64,000 nucleotides of DNA from Rugamonas aquatica (GTDB taxonomy: Bacteria; Pseudomonadota; Gammaproteobacteria; Burkholderiales; Burkholderiaceae_D). The position numbers and the translations under genes were made by a program. The notes beneath the pieces are model-generated. The model saw only the letters and a list, made by a program, of their open reading frames with translations. It made no database searches and was not told where the DNA came from. The stretch lies in the NCBI RefSeq assembly GCF_009380215.1, contig NZ_WHUG01000002.1, positions 496,001-560,000 of the forward strand. Reading direction: 5' to 3'. Below are positions 27,657-37,203 of the stretch, piece after piece. How positions within the stretch are numbered: position 1 is the first letter of the stretch; every line of letters starts with the position of its first letter.

Positions 27657-27875
27657 TCACACTCCGTCAACACTGATGCGGATGTCGCCCACGGTCACTT
27701 GCTGGCCGGCGCGGATCTTGGCGGTCTTGCGCAACTCTTGTTTGCCGTCCACTTTGACGGTGCCGCTGGCAACCATCATCTTGCCGGCGCCGCCGCTGTC
27801 GCACAGTCCCACCAGCTTCAACAACTGATTTAACTCAACAAATTCCCCGCTCAATTCAAAACTTACTCTCTGCAT
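27657..27875 (-). CDS. S4-like RNA-binding protein (YbcJ family)
   Basis: A 72-residue protein consisting of one S4-type domain: FVELNQLLKLVGLCDSGGAGKMMVASGTVKVDGKQE followed by KIRAGQQVTVGD. This matches the YbcJ/S4_2 family of small RNA-binding proteins, with the Gly-Gly-x-x-K(M) loop and the VKVDG(Q/E) strand present. Role probably in ribosome or RNA handling; not known precisely. Confidence 0.88.
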   Translation of the reverse strand: MQRVSFELSGEFVELNQLLKLVGLCDSGGAGKMMVASGTVKVDGKQELRKTAKIRAGQQVTVGDIRISVDGV

Positions 27876-28066
27876 TTTATCCTCTGTTGCTATGATGTGA
27901 AATCGGCTCTGCTGCTTACTTTCAGTAGTGTAGCGGCATTCCGACAGGGCCGCAGTTTACTCGACGAATACCTCACGGTTCAGATTGCCGTTGAGAAAAA
28001 AAGTTGCTATCCTGAGTTAACTGCTGAATATTTGTGCAGCATGATTTGCCCTCAGCGAGTTGCATC

Positions 28067-28987
28067 ATGAATAAGCTCATCTGGCCCCTGGCCGTCCTGC
28101 TTTGCCCGCTTTCCGGTTTGGTGAGCGCCGCTGCATCCGACCCTTTTTCCCCCCAACGATTGCCGACCGCGTTTGAAAAGCGGGCCAATTCATCGCTGTT
28201 GTTCGAGGCGGCGGACCGGCAGTCCGCGCTCAGCGAGCAGTTGCAGGGCGATAGCACGCCGCGCTACGGCGCCGGCTACAACGGCGGGCCGCACCTGCAT
28301 TTCGGCGCCTTGCCGGGCAATCTGACCTTGCTCGATCCGCTGGGGCCGGTGCTTAACGAACACAGCAAGCGTTTCCTCACCAGCGCGGATTTTGAAAAGA
28401 AAATGGGGCGCGCGGTCGGCATCGTGACCATCGGTATTTTGCGCGAGACCGGTTCGGCGCTGGGTTCGCAGCAGTCGCCGGCGCTGGCCATGAACACCCG
28501 TCCCACCACCACCTTCACCTCGCTCTCGCTCGGCTATGCGCTCAGTTCGCGCAGCGCGCTGATGTTGATGGCGTCCTATGGCCGCACCGAAGGCATCGGC
28601 AATCCTGACAGCCTGATCGCGCAGGTATCGTCGGTGCGCACCGTGGCCTACAGCATGGGCTTGTCGACGCGCCAGGTGTTCAACAGTCACGACCGCCTGG
28701 CGATCACCCTGTCGGTGCCGGCCAAGGTGAGGACCGGCACGCTGCAATACAGCGGCGCGTCGCCGCAGAACGGCGACCCCGGCGCACCGGCCTTCGGCGC
28801 GCCGACGCTGAACCTGCGGCCGACCGCCACCGAGCGCGATCTGGAGATCGGCTACACCACCATGTTTGGCCGCGATGGCCGCATGGGCAAGCTGACCGGC
28901 GCCGTGATGTGGCGCGTCAATCCCGGCCACGACGCCAACGCGCGGCCGGACTGGCTGACCGGCGTCCGCTACTCGTACGGCTTCTAG
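28067..28987 (+). CDS. hypothetical outer-membrane beta-barrel protein
   Basis: A 306-residue protein with a signal peptide (MNKLIWPLAVLLCPLSGLVSAAA). After a polar N-terminal part (with SGG-free loops and YGAGYNGGPHLHFG), the second half alternates short strands such as TTTFTSLSLGYALSSRSALMLMASYGR, VAYSMGLSTRQVFN and DLEIGYTTMFGRDGR, ending GVRYSYGF with a terminal Phe, as in barrel proteins. It resembles the C-terminal barrels attached to some secreted S8 proteases, but no protease domain is present. The gene is flanked by non-coding DNA on the left and by convergent fumC on the right. Confidence 0.7.
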   Translation: MNKLIWPLAVLLCPLSGLVSAAASDPFSPQRLPTAFEKRANSSLLFEAADRQSALSEQLQGDSTPRYGAGYNGGPHLHFGALPGNLTLLDPLGPVLNEHSKRFLTSADFEKKMGRAVGIVTIGILRETGSALGSQQSPALAMNTRPTTTFTSLSLGYALSSRSALMLMASYGRTEGIGNPDSLIAQVSSVRTVAYSMGLSTRQVFNSHDRLAITLSVPAKVRTGTLQYSGASPQNGDPGAPAFGAPTLNLRPTATERDLEIGYTTMFGRDGRMGKLTGAVMWRVNPGHDANARPDWLTGVRYSYGF

Positions 28988-28989
28988 CC

Positions 28990-30381
28990 TCAGGTGCCCG
29001 GACGGGTCATGTCCAGCGGCACAATCCACTGTTCAAACTGCTCGGCGCTGACGTAACCCAGCGCCAGCGCCGCTTGCTTGAGCGTTGTCCCTTCGTGCTG
29101 CGCCTGCTTGGCGATGGTGGCGGCCTTGTCGTAGCCGATGTGCGGCGCCAGCGCCGTCACCAGCATCAGCGAACGCTCCATCAGCTCGGCAATGCGGCCA
29201 CGGTTGGGTTCGATGCCGTGCACGCAATGCTCTTCGAAGCTGCGCATGCCGTCGGCCAGCAGGCGCGCGCTTTGCAGGAAGTTGTGGGCGATCAGCGGCT
29301 TGTAGACGTTCAGTTCGAAGTTGCCGGAGGCGCCGCCCATGGTGATGGCGACGTCGTTGCCGAATACCTGGCAGCACAGCATGGTGACGGCTTCGCACTG
29401 GGTCGGGTTGACCTTGCCCGGCATGATGGAGCTGCCCGGCTCGTTTTCAGGGATGGTGATTTCGCCCAGGCCCGAACGCGGGCCGGACGCCATCCAGCGC
29501 ACGTCGTTGGCGATTTTCATCAGCGCGGCGGCCAGGGTTTTCAGCGCGCCGTGGGCCAGCAGCAGGGCGTCGTGGCCGGCCAGCGCGGCGAATTTGTTGT
29601 CGGCGCTGCGGAAGGGCAGGGCCAGCGTGTGCTCCAGTTCGGCCGCGATGCGGTGGGCGTATTCGGGGTGCGCGTTGAGGCCGGTGCCGACGGCGGTGCC
29701 GCCGGCCGCCAGTTGCAGCACGCCGGGCAGGGCGGTGCTGATGGCGCGCTCGGCGAAGTCGAGGTGGGCGACGTAGCCGGAGAATTCCTGGCCCAGCGTC
29801 AGCGGCGTGGCGTCCTGCAGGTGGGTGCGGCCGATCTTGACGATGTCGGCGAAGGCGTCGGCCTTGGCGTGCAGGCTGTCGCGCAGTTGGCGCAGCGCCG
29901 GCAGCACGGTGTTGGCCAGCGCCTGCGCGGCGGCGACGTGGATGGCGGTGGGGAAGATGTCGTTCGACGACTGGCCTTTGTTGACGTCGTCGTTGGGGTG
30001 CAGCTTGCGGCTTTCGCCGCGCACGCCGCCCATCAGCTCGGAGCCGCGGTTGGCCAGCACTTCGTTCATGTTCATATTCGACTGGGTGCCGGAGCCGGTC
30101 TGCCACACGGCCAGCGGGAACTCGCTCGGGTGCTTGTCGGCCAGCACTTCGTCGGCGGCCTGGGTGATGGCGATGGCCTTGGCGCCTTCGAGCAGGCCCA
30201 GGTCCAGGTTGACGCGGGCGGCGGCGCGCTTGACGCTGGCCAGCGCGTGGATCAGCTCCAGCGGCATGCGTTCGGTGGAGATGTGGAAATGCTCCAGCGA
30301 GCGCTGGGTTTGCGCGCCCCACAACTGGTGGTCGGGGACGTCGATCGGGCCAAAACTGTCACGTTCACTTCTGGTGTTCAT
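28990..30381 (-). CDS. fumC: class II fumarate hydratase
   Basis: A 463-residue cytoplasmic enzyme converting fumarate to malate in the TCA cycle. Signature [15 protein letters not shown] lies near residues 317-331. [14 protein letters not shown] (~97-110), the His-containing [18 protein letters not shown] (~184-201) and the N-terminal [18 protein letters not shown] agree with FumC rather than aspartase. AGAGGAAAA precedes the ATG. Length is standard (E. coli FumC 467). Confidence 0.97.
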   Translation of the reverse strand: MNTRSERDSFGPIDVPDHQLWGAQTQRSLEHFHISTERMPLELIHALASVKRAAARVNLDLGLLEGAKAIAITQAADEVLADKHPSEFPLAVWQTGSGTQSNMNMNEVLANRGSELMGGVRGESRKLHPNDDVNKGQSSNDIFPTAIHVAAAQALANTVLPALRQLRDSLHAKADAFADIVKIGRTHLQDATPLTLGQEFSGYVAHLDFAERAISTALPGVLQLAAGGTAVGTGLNAHPEYAHRIAAELEHTLALPFRSADNKFAALAGHDALLLAHGALKTLAAALMKIANDVRWMASGPRSGLGEITIPENEPGSSIMPGKVNPTQCEAVTMLCCQVFGNDVAITMGGASGNFELNVYKPLIAHNFLQSARLLADGMRSFEEHCVHGIEPNRGRIAELMERSLMLVTALAPHIGYDKAATIAKQAQHEGTTLKQAALALGYVSAEQFEQWIVPLDMTRPGT

Positions 30382-30535
30382 GGTTTTTCCTCTGCGCGGT
30401 TAGGCAATCATGTGCGTTTGCTAAGTGCTTTCTAGTGTAGCGCAGTCTGGAAAAATTAACCTAGGGCTACAAAACCGGGAAATTCAGCCGTTATAGCTGA
30501 TACACTTTTAGAATTCGCGACCAAGCGACCACAAC

Positions 30536-32032
30536 ATGCAGCGCACACCATTCCTGACCTTGATCTTTGCTTGCGCCGGCGCGCTGTCGCTGGCGGCTGC
30601 CGCTTCGGCGGCGGAACTGGGGGAGGTGGCGGTGCGTTCGTTCATCGGCCAGCCCTTGTCGGCGGATATCGAGCTGGTGCAGCTGGCGCCGGACGAGGTG
30701 TCGGCGCTGCAGGTGCGGCTGGCGCAGCCGGATGTGTTCCGCGGCGCCAGCATTACGATGAATCCGGCGCTGGCCAGCGTTCATATGTCGGTGGTGCGGC
30801 GCGACGGGCGCCAGTTCCTGCATCTGACGACGACCCGCAATATCGATGCGGAATATGTCCATTTGTTCCTGGAGCTGAGTGCTGCCGGGCGTCATGACGT
30901 GCGCGCGGCGACGGTGTGGTTGCAGCCGGATCCGAATCCGGCGCCGTTGCCGTTGGCGGCGCCGGTGTTGACGGCGGCGCAGATGGCAGCGCAGGCTCGG
31001 GCGGCCAAGGCGGCTGAGGTGGCGGCGTCTGCTCCGGTTGATCCGGCGCCGGCGCCTGTGCGCGACCGGACGCGGCCGGCGCCGATGCCGTCGGCGCATG
31101 AGTCGGAGGTGGGCGAGCCGGGCGGCTTGAGGACGGCGCCCGCGCCTGCGCCCGCGGCCACGCGGCGGCCGGCGGTGCGTTCCGTGCCGCCCAAGCCCGC
31201 GGCTAGTGGCGAGGCGGCGCAGGCTGATGGCGGTGTGCCGCTGGGAGTGGCGCAGGCTTTGTTGCCCTTGCCTCCGTTGCCGTTGCCTAAGGGCGTGAAG
31301 CGGCCGGCGGCTCCGGCGGCTTGTACACCGTCCGGCATGAGCGCGAAGGAATGCGCGGTGCTGGATACGCATAGTGTGGAGTTGTCCAGCAAGCTGGTTG
31401 AGCTGGAGGACAAGGTGAAAGTGCTGCAGGGCGCGCTGGCGGCGAAGGGCGGGGCGGCCAGTGGGGCTGCGCAGCCGGCGGCTTCGAGCGCGCATGGCGG
31501 AGCTGCAAGTGGTCCGGCTACCGGGCATGCCGTGGCGGCTTCTGCGGCGCACGCAGCATCAGTTGCTCCGGCTGCATCGGCTGCGTCGGAGGCATCGAGT
31601 GCGCCAGCGGCATCGGCGGCACATTCCGCGTCTGCGTCGGCTGAGCATGGCTCGGCGGCGGCCAAAGGCGCCGAGGGGCATGCCGATGAGCATGGCGCGT
31701 CGGCCTCGGCTGGCGAGGCGGCATCTGCGGCGTCGGCGGCTGAGGCGTCGGCGCCGGTCAAGAAGGTGCGCGTGTTGCCCAAGCTGAAGTACAAAAAGGA
31801 AAAGCCGCCGGAGCAGCCTTCCAGCAATCTGCCGCTGCTCGGCGCCGGCGCCGGGGTGCTGGCGCTGCTGCTCGGCGCCGGCGGCTACTTCTATCTGCGC
31901 AAGAAACGCGGCAGCGGGCCATTGAAAATCTGGCAAGGATTCCGCAAGAAAAAGCCCGCCGCCGAGGAAGCGCCCCCGGTGGAGGCGCCGCCACTGCACG
32001 AAGTCACGCCGGAATCAATGGTGGAACGGTAA
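30536..32032 (+). CDS. FimV/HubP-like pole-organising protein (short form)
   Basis: A 498-residue protein with a signal peptide (residues 1-25, ...AAASAAE) and the FimV N-terminal domain LGEVAVRSFIGQPLSADIEL ... RDGRQFLHLTTTRNIDAEYVHLFLELS. A long Ala/Pro/Ser low-complexity region, a short coiled coil (VELSSKLVELEDKVKVLQGAL, ~282-302), one transmembrane helix (LPLLGAGAGVLALLLGAGGYF) and a cytoplasmic tail of ~60 residues follow. FimV proteins normally add a LysM domain and a large acidic cytoplasmic part with a TPR-like C-terminal domain; both are missing here. A role in peptidoglycan-linked pole organisation or pilus/flagellar placement is inferred. Confidence 0.8.
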   Translation: MQRTPFLTLIFACAGALSLAAAASAAELGEVAVRSFIGQPLSADIELVQLAPDEVSALQVRLAQPDVFRGASITMNPALASVHMSVVRRDGRQFLHLTTTRNIDAEYVHLFLELSAAGRHDVRAATVWLQPDPNPAPLPLAAPVLTAAQMAAQARAAKAAEVAASAPVDPAPAPVRDRTRPAPMPSAHESEVGEPGGLRTAPAPAPAATRRPAVRSVPPKPAASGEAAQADGGVPLGVAQALLPLPPLPLPKGVKRPAAPAACTPSGMSAKECAVLDTHSVELSSKLVELEDKVKVLQGALAAKGGAASGAAQPAASSAHGGAASGPATGHAVAASAAHAASVAPAASAASEASSAPAASAAHSASASAEHGSAAAKGAEGHADEHGASASAGEAASAASAAEASAPVKKVRVLPKLKYKKEKPPEQPSSNLPLLGAGAGVLALLLGAGGYFYLRKKRGSGPLKIWQGFRKKKPAAEEAPPVEAPPLHEVTPESMVER

Positions 32033-32122
32033 TAAGCATATAACTGCCGGCTCTTATCCAAGCGGGACGTTCTGGGGTATAGTATTCGACGCCTATATTC
32101 CCACCATCCCTGAAAGAGCCTT

Positions 32123-33349
32123 ATGACCGCAGTAGATCTCCCGTCTCAGCATCACGAGCAATACCAAGCTTTCAAGCAACTCGGCCTGAAGCTGGACATG
32201 TCCCGTGGCAAGCCAGCCCCCGAGCAACTGGATCTGTCGAACGCCCTGATGGCGTCGCTGGACGGCTACAAAGCCGTCGACGGTACCGACGGCCGCAACT
32301 ACGGCGGCACCATCGGCCTGCCGGAAGCGCGCGAGCTGTTCGGCAAGCTGCTGGACGTGCCGGCCGCCCAGGTGGTGGTCGACAGCAGCGCCAGCCTGTC
32401 GCTGATGCACGACGTGATTATCTACAGCCTGCTCAACGGCACGCCCGGCAATGCGCCGTGGGTGCGCGAGCCGGTGACTTTCCTGTGCCCGGTGCCGGGC
32501 TACGACCGCCACTTCGCCATCTGCGAGGCGCGCGGCATCAAGATGATTAACATCCCGATGACCGAAGCCGGCCCGGACATGGACCTGGTGGAAAAACTGG
32601 TGGCCGAGGACGCCAGCATCAAGGGCATGTGGTGCGTGCCGAAGTACAGCAATCCGGGCGGCGTGGTGTACTCCGACGCCGTGGTGGCCCGGCTGGCGGC
32701 GATGAAGACCGCCGCGCCGGACTTCCGCCTGATGTGGGACGACGCCTATCGCTTCCACCATCTGGGCGAGCAGAAGCTGGAAGTGGCGAACATCCTGGAC
32801 GCCTGCGCCCAGGCCGGCAACCCGGACCGCGCGATCGTGTTCGCGTCGTCGTCGAAGGTGACGTGGGCCGGTTCGGGCATCGCGGCGCTGGCGGCGTCGC
32901 CGGCCAATATCGCGTGGTGGACCAAGCATGCGGGCATCCGCAGCATCGGCCCGGACAAGATCAACCAGCTGCGCCACGTGCGCCTGCTGAAGGATGTGGC
33001 GACGGTGGAGGCGCTGATGGAACAGCACCGCCTGCTGCTGAAGCCGAAGTTCGAAGCGGTGCTGGCGCAGTTCGAGCACTATCTGGGCGAGGTGCCGGGC
33101 GTGTCGTGGACCCGTCCGCAGGGCGGCTACTTCATCGATCTGGTCACGCCGCAAGGCTCGGCCAAGCGCACCGTGGCGCTGGCCAAGGAAGCCGGCATCA
33201 CGCTGACGCCGGCCGGTGCGGCTTTCCCTTATGGTAACGATCCTAAGGACAGCCATATCCGCATCGCGCCTAGCTTCCCTTCGCTGGATGAGATCACCAA
33301 GGCGGCGCAGGGTATCGCGCTGTCGCTGCGGGTGGCGCTGGGCGCCTGA
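32123..33349 (+). CDS. class I/Ic aminotransferase (MocR-like aminotransferase family, PF12897 type)
   Basis: A 408-residue PLP enzyme. The early motif LDMSRGKPAPEQLDLSN is characteristic of the type Ic aspartate aminotransferase branch. MWCVPKYSNPGGVVYSD, LMWDDAYRFHH (PLP-contacting Asp/Tyr) and the lysine in FASSSKVTWAGSGIAAL, which would bind PLP, are visible. The C-terminal SHIRIAPSFPSLDEI carries the substrate Arg. The reaction is probably aspartate/2-oxoglutarate transamination. A -10-like TATAGT lies about 45 bp upstream of the ATG. Confidence 0.9.
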   Translation: MTAVDLPSQHHEQYQAFKQLGLKLDMSRGKPAPEQLDLSNALMASLDGYKAVDGTDGRNYGGTIGLPEARELFGKLLDVPAAQVVVDSSASLSLMHDVIIYSLLNGTPGNAPWVREPVTFLCPVPGYDRHFAICEARGIKMINIPMTEAGPDMDLVEKLVAEDASIKGMWCVPKYSNPGGVVYSDAVVARLAAMKTAAPDFRLMWDDAYRFHHLGEQKLEVANILDACAQAGNPDRAIVFASSSKVTWAGSGIAALAASPANIAWWTKHAGIRSIGPDKINQLRHVRLLKDVATVEALMEQHRLLLKPKFEAVLAQFEHYLGEVPGVSWTRPQGGYFIDLVTPQGSAKRTVALAKEAGITLTPAGAAFPYGNDPKDSHIRIAPSFPSLDEITKAAQGIALSLRVALGA

Positions 33350-33380
33350 TTCCGCGCCGCGGGGCGGCAGCGGTAAAACA

Positions 33381-33408
33381 GGGCCGGATCTCGTCAGGGA
33401 TCCGGCCC
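33381..33408. terminator. strong hairpin after the aminotransferase gene
   Basis: A 10-bp perfect stem (GGGCCGGATC / GATCCGGCCC) with an 8-nt loop lies 32 bp after the stop. It lacks a long T-run, so it may be a weak terminator or an mRNA 3'-end stabiliser. Confidence 0.5.
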
Positions 33409-33471
33409 TTGACGTTTGATGCGGACGAAAAAAAAGCGCCGGGGAGGCGCTTGGGGCAGTGGGGGTAATGC

Positions 33472-33750
33472 TTATTGGCGAGCCATGCCGGGAACGTTGT
33501 TCAGCCATGGCTCGGTGACGTCGCGGATTTCGCGGTCGTTGGCCAGGATTTGTTTCAGCAGGTCGATCTTGCGCAGGCGCGGGGCGCCGCTCAGTGCTGG
33601 CGTGCCGTTGCCGGCTGCGCGGGCTTCGGTGGCGCATTGTGCTTCCAGGCGGTTCAGGCCGTCCCAGTCTCCCAGACGTGCGGCGGCGGCCATCTGATTG
33701 GTCAAACCGGCAATGTTTTCGTACATCGAGAGGACTTCGGTGGAGGTCAT
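33472..33750 (-). CDS. fliT: FliT-like flagellar export chaperone
   Basis: A 92-residue helical protein: MTSTEVLSMYENIAGLTNQMAAAARLGDWDGLNRLEAQC at the start and RKIDLLKQILANDREIRDVTEPWL near the end, the pattern of betaproteobacterial FliT. FliT binds the filament cap protein FliD before export. fliD and fliS are not adjacent, so the gene is isolated here. Confidence 0.82.
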   Translation of the reverse strand: MTSTEVLSMYENIAGLTNQMAAAARLGDWDGLNRLEAQCATEARAAGNGTPALSGAPRLRKIDLLKQILANDREIRDVTEPWLNNVPGMARQ

Positions 33751-33855
33751 GTTCTCACCCTGGCTAGTTAAACGGATTACCGCATGTCCTGATTAACGTC
33801 GCCTTCAATGGGAACTTTAGGGTGTTTTGAAAAAATATTTGAAAAAATCGAAAAA

Positions 33856-33887
33856 AAAAGCCGCGCGGTGCGTAACCTGCGGCTTTT
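33856..33887 (-). terminator. terminator after the HDOD gene
   Basis: AAAAGCCGC and GCGGCTTTT form a 9-bp stem; on the minus strand a long T-run (complement of 33851-33859) follows. It lies 25 bp after the HDOD stop. Confidence 0.8.
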
Positions 33888-33912
33888 CTTGTGGCTGTTC
33901 AGGCAAGCTGGC

Positions 33913-34740
33913 TTATTTGACCAGCTCCTCCAGGCCCGCGCTCAGCTCGTCCGGCGGCGGCATGTCGTCGATCAGGGCGTTGTCGTCCAGGCCCAGTTCC
34001 TCGGCCAGGTCGGCCGGGTAGCAGGCGGCGATTTCCTCGTCGCTCAGCTGGGCCTGCTCGACGCGGGCGCGCCAGGCGGCCAGTGAGACCACGGCGGCCA
34101 GGCGGTTCAGCTCGCCGTTGTGGTGCGGTTCCGGGAAGGCGATGATGGTTTCCGAGAAGGTGAGCGGGAATTTCCAGCGTTTGGCCAGTTCGGCGCCGAC
34201 ATCGGCGAAGGTGAAGCCGAACGAGGCTTGCTCGGCGTCCAGGCGGCGCGCGTCCATCGGGCCGGCCACTTTATCCAGCGCCATCGCCTGTTCGGCCATC
34301 GCCGAGTGGATCACCAGCTGACCGATGGCGTGCATCATGCCGATGGTGAAAGCGAGGTCGGTGTTTTCCTTGGTTTTCTTGGCGATCCACTTGGCGCAGA
34401 CGGCGGTGTGCAGGCTGTAGCGCCAGAATTGCTTGAGGTCGAGACCGGGCACGGTCTTGAAGCCGCTGACCAGGCCGGAGCTGATGACCAGCGTGCGCAC
34501 GGTGACGAAGCCGAGCATCAGCACCGCATCTTCCACCGTGCCGATGCTGCGCGAGACATGGTAGTAGGCCGAGTTGGCCAGTCGCAGCAGCTTGGCGCTC
34601 AGCACCGGGTCCGTCGACAATTTCTTCGCGATCTCTTCGGTGGAGACGCTGGCCTTGTCGAAACTGCTGATCAGCTCTTCCACGACTTTAGGCGCGGTGG
34701 GCAACGCAGTTGGATTCTGGAACAGGGCATCAAGTTTCAT
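33913..34740 (-). CDS. HDOD-domain signalling protein
   Basis: A 275-residue protein that is almost entirely one HDOD domain (PF08668): LPTAPKVVEELISSFDKASVSTEEIAKKLSTDPVLSAKLLRLANSA is the typical start, then IGTVEDAVLMLGFVTVRTLVIS and GMMHAIGQLVIHS where HD-domain metal residues are replaced. HDOD proteins are non-catalytic relatives of HD-GYP and act in motility, biofilm and cyclic-di-GMP networks. AGGAGATA precedes the ATG. Confidence 0.9.
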   Translation of the reverse strand: MKLDALFQNPTALPTAPKVVEELISSFDKASVSTEEIAKKLSTDPVLSAKLLRLANSAYYHVSRSIGTVEDAVLMLGFVTVRTLVISSGLVSGFKTVPGLDLKQFWRYSLHTAVCAKWIAKKTKENTDLAFTIGMMHAIGQLVIHSAMAEQAMALDKVAGPMDARRLDAEQASFGFTFADVGAELAKRWKFPLTFSETIIAFPEPHHNGELNRLAAVVSLAAWRARVEQAQLSDEEIAACYPADLAEELGLDDNALIDDMPPPDELSAGLEELVK

Positions 34741-34972
34741 ATTTATCTCCTGGGTGGTTAGCGCGTTGCTATAGGCTAACTATATAGCGATTTGTAAAAT
34801 GAATGAAGCAATTTTGCTGGGGGAGCGTCTCTTTTCTGCCGTGTAGCGACCTTCTGTTCCGCGGAATCCGCCGTTCGTCGCAAACCGGCGGCGGCGTGCA
34901 TGCGCAGACGATAGAGTGCAGGCTGGCGTATCACGCCTGTCATCCAACCAGATCCATTATCAAGGGACTTTT

Positions 34973-37009
34973 ATGCACCCATCCGCTACCGCTTTACGCC
35001 TGGCCGTCTGCGCCACCCTGATGCTGGCCGCGCCGCTGCGCGCCGAGCCGGCCGTCGCCGCGCCGCCGGCCGCCGCCACCAAAACCGCCGTGCTGCCGGG
35101 CGACGATTTCTTCGACTACGTCAACGGCGACTGGCTCAACAGCGTCGAGATTCCGGCCGACCGCAGCGGCTGGGGCGTGGGCAACGCGCTGATCGAGGAC
35201 ACCAATCAGCGCCTCGTCAAATTGATCGAAGCGATGGCGGCGCAGCCGGCCGACGCCGAGGCGAAAAAAATCGCCGACTTCTACGCCAGCTTCATGGACG
35301 AAGCCGGCATCGAAGCCAAGGGCCTGGCGCCGCTGCAACCGCTGCTGCAACAGATCGCCGCCATCCGCGACAAGGGCGAGCTGGCCAAGGCGCTGGGCGG
35401 CACGCTGCGGGCCGATGTCGACCCGCTCAACGCCACCAACTTCTTCACCGAGAATCTGTTCGGCCTGTGGATCGCGCAGGGCCTGAAAGATTCGGAACAC
35501 TACACGCCTTACCTGCTGCAAGGCGGGCTGGGCATGCCGGACCGCGCCTACTATCTGGACAACGCACCGGCTATGAAAAAGCTGCGCGGCCAGTACCAGG
35601 CGCACATCGCCGCCACCTTCAAGCTGGCCGGCATCGCCGACGCCGATGCGCGCGCCGCCCGCGTGTTCGAACTGGAACGCCGCATCGCCATGGCGCACGC
35701 CAGCCGCGAAGTGTCGTCCGACGTGCTGAAGGCGAACAACAACTGGAACGCCGACGATTTCGCGCGCAAGGCGCCGGGGCTGGACTGGAAGGCTTTCTTT
35801 GCCAGCGCCGGTCTGGGTGAGCAGAAAAAATTCATCGTCTGGCATCCGGGCGCGGTGGTGGGCGCGGCCAGGCTGGTGCAGTCGGTGCCGCTGGAAACGT
35901 GGAAGGATTTCCTCGCCTTCCACAGCGTGAACCGTGTGAGCAGCGCGCTGCCCAAGGCGCTGGCCGAGCAGCACTTCGATTTCTACGGCCGCACGCTGAA
36001 CGGCACGCCGGAGCAATCGGTGCGCTGGAAACGCAGCCTGAACGCCGTCAACATGGCCATGCCCGATGCGCTGGGCAAGGTGTATGTCGCCAAGTATTTC
36101 CCGCCCGAGTCCAAGCAGCGCTTGCAGCAGATGGTGGGCAAGATCGTCGACGCCTTCCATGCCCGCATCGACCAGCTGGCGTGGATGGCCCCGGCCACGA
36201 AGCTGGAAGCGCACGCCAAGCTCAAGACCTTGTACGTGGGCATAGGCTATCCGGACAAGTGGGCCAGCTACGAGCAGCTGGAAGTGACGCCGGACGATGC
36301 GCTGGGCAATCTGCTGCGCTCGGAACGCGTGCACACGCAGCAGCAGTTGGCCAAGCTGAAGCAGCCGGTGGATCGTGGCGAGTGGTGCATGCCGGCGCAG
36401 CTGGTCAACGCGGTCAACATGCCGATGCAGAACGCCATCAACTTCCCGGCGGCGATCCTGCAGGCGCCGTACTTCGATCCGCAGGCCAGCGACGCGGTGA
36501 ACTATGGCAGCATCGGCGCGACCATCGGCCACGAGATCAGCCACAGCTTCGACGACCAGGGGGCGCAGTTCGATTCCAAAGGCCGTCTGCGCGACTGGTG
36601 GACGGCGGCCGACGGCAAACATTTCAAGCGCGCTTCGGCGGCGCTGGCGGCGCAGTATTCGGCGTACAAGCCGTTCCCGGATCTGGCGATCAACGGTCAG
36701 CAGACTTTGAGCGAGAACCTGGCCGATCTGGCCGGTCTGGCGGCATCGCATGATGCTTACCGGGCCACGCTGTCCAAGCAGAGCGCGGCGGCGGAGGCGG
36801 ACCAGCAGTTCTTCATCGGCTATGCGATGAGCTGGCGCGAGAAGTCGCGCGAAGCGGCGCTGCGCCGCGCGATCCTGACCGACGGCCATGCGCCGGACAA
36901 GTGGCGTACGGCCACCGTCCGCAATATGGATGCGTGGTATCAGGCCTTCAATGTACAGCCGGGGCAGACCTTGTACCTTGCACCGAAGGACCGCGTGCGG
37001 GTCTGGTAA
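34973..37009 (+). CDS. exported M13-family zinc metallopeptidase (PepO/neprilysin-like)
   Basis: A 678-residue peptidase with a signal peptide (MHPSATALRL...PLRAEP, ~24 residues) and the family opening GDDFFDYVNGDWLN. Zinc motif HEISH is at residues 520-524 (IGHEISHSFDDQGAQFD), the third ligand Glu581 is in SENLADLAGL, and the NAINFPAAILQAPYFDP segment and terminal DRVRVW are M13 hallmarks. It should cleave oligopeptides in the periplasm or outside the cell. AAGGGAC precedes the chosen ATG. No lipobox is present. Confidence 0.94.
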   Translation: MHPSATALRLAVCATLMLAAPLRAEPAVAAPPAAATKTAVLPGDDFFDYVNGDWLNSVEIPADRSGWGVGNALIEDTNQRLVKLIEAMAAQPADAEAKKIADFYASFMDEAGIEAKGLAPLQPLLQQIAAIRDKGELAKALGGTLRADVDPLNATNFFTENLFGLWIAQGLKDSEHYTPYLLQGGLGMPDRAYYLDNAPAMKKLRGQYQAHIAATFKLAGIADADARAARVFELERRIAMAHASREVSSDVLKANNNWNADDFARKAPGLDWKAFFASAGLGEQKKFIVWHPGAVVGAARLVQSVPLETWKDFLAFHSVNRVSSALPKALAEQHFDFYGRTLNGTPEQSVRWKRSLNAVNMAMPDALGKVYVAKYFPPESKQRLQQMVGKIVDAFHARIDQLAWMAPATKLEAHAKLKTLYVGIGYPDKWASYEQLEVTPDDALGNLLRSERVHTQQQLAKLKQPVDRGEWCMPAQLVNAVNMPMQNAINFPAAILQAPYFDPQASDAVNYGSIGATIGHEISHSFDDQGAQFDSKGRLRDWWTAADGKHFKRASAALAAQYSAYKPFPDLAINGQQTLSENLADLAGLAASHDAYRATLSKQSAAAEADQQFFIGYAMSWREKSREAALRRAILTDGHAPDKWRTATVRNMDAWYQAFNVQPGQTLYLAPKDRVRVW

Positions 37010-37024
37010 GTTAGCTCACGGGTC

Positions 37025-37168
37025 TGTGCGGCATTCATGCTCGTTCTCCTTGCTCGTTGTGTCGTGTTTTGTCTCGTTCTGTCTCGTTAGATCTTGTGCG
37101 CTGCACAAAGTTCAAACGAGTCAAAACGAGACAGAACGAGACATCCAAACGAGCACGAATGCCGCACA
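37025..37168. repeat. large nested inverted repeat (CTCGTT/AACGAG arms)
   Basis: Outer arms 37025-37045 and 37148-37168 pair in 20 of 21 positions; inner arms 37071-37088 and 37125-37142 pair perfectly over 18 bp; the centre has a further small stem (CTTGTGC / GCACAAG, 37093-37109). CTCGTT or its complement recurs many times in the arms. It fills the 194-bp gap between the peptidase and methyltransferase genes. No T-run follows. Confidence 0.85.
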
Positions 37169-37203
37169 GGCCGAATTTCGCACCCGCCGTATATACTGGC
37201 GGC

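Noticed and set aside
37057..37203. N-terminal extension of the methyltransferase
   Set aside because: It is read from the inverted repeat and is unlike any methyltransferase start.
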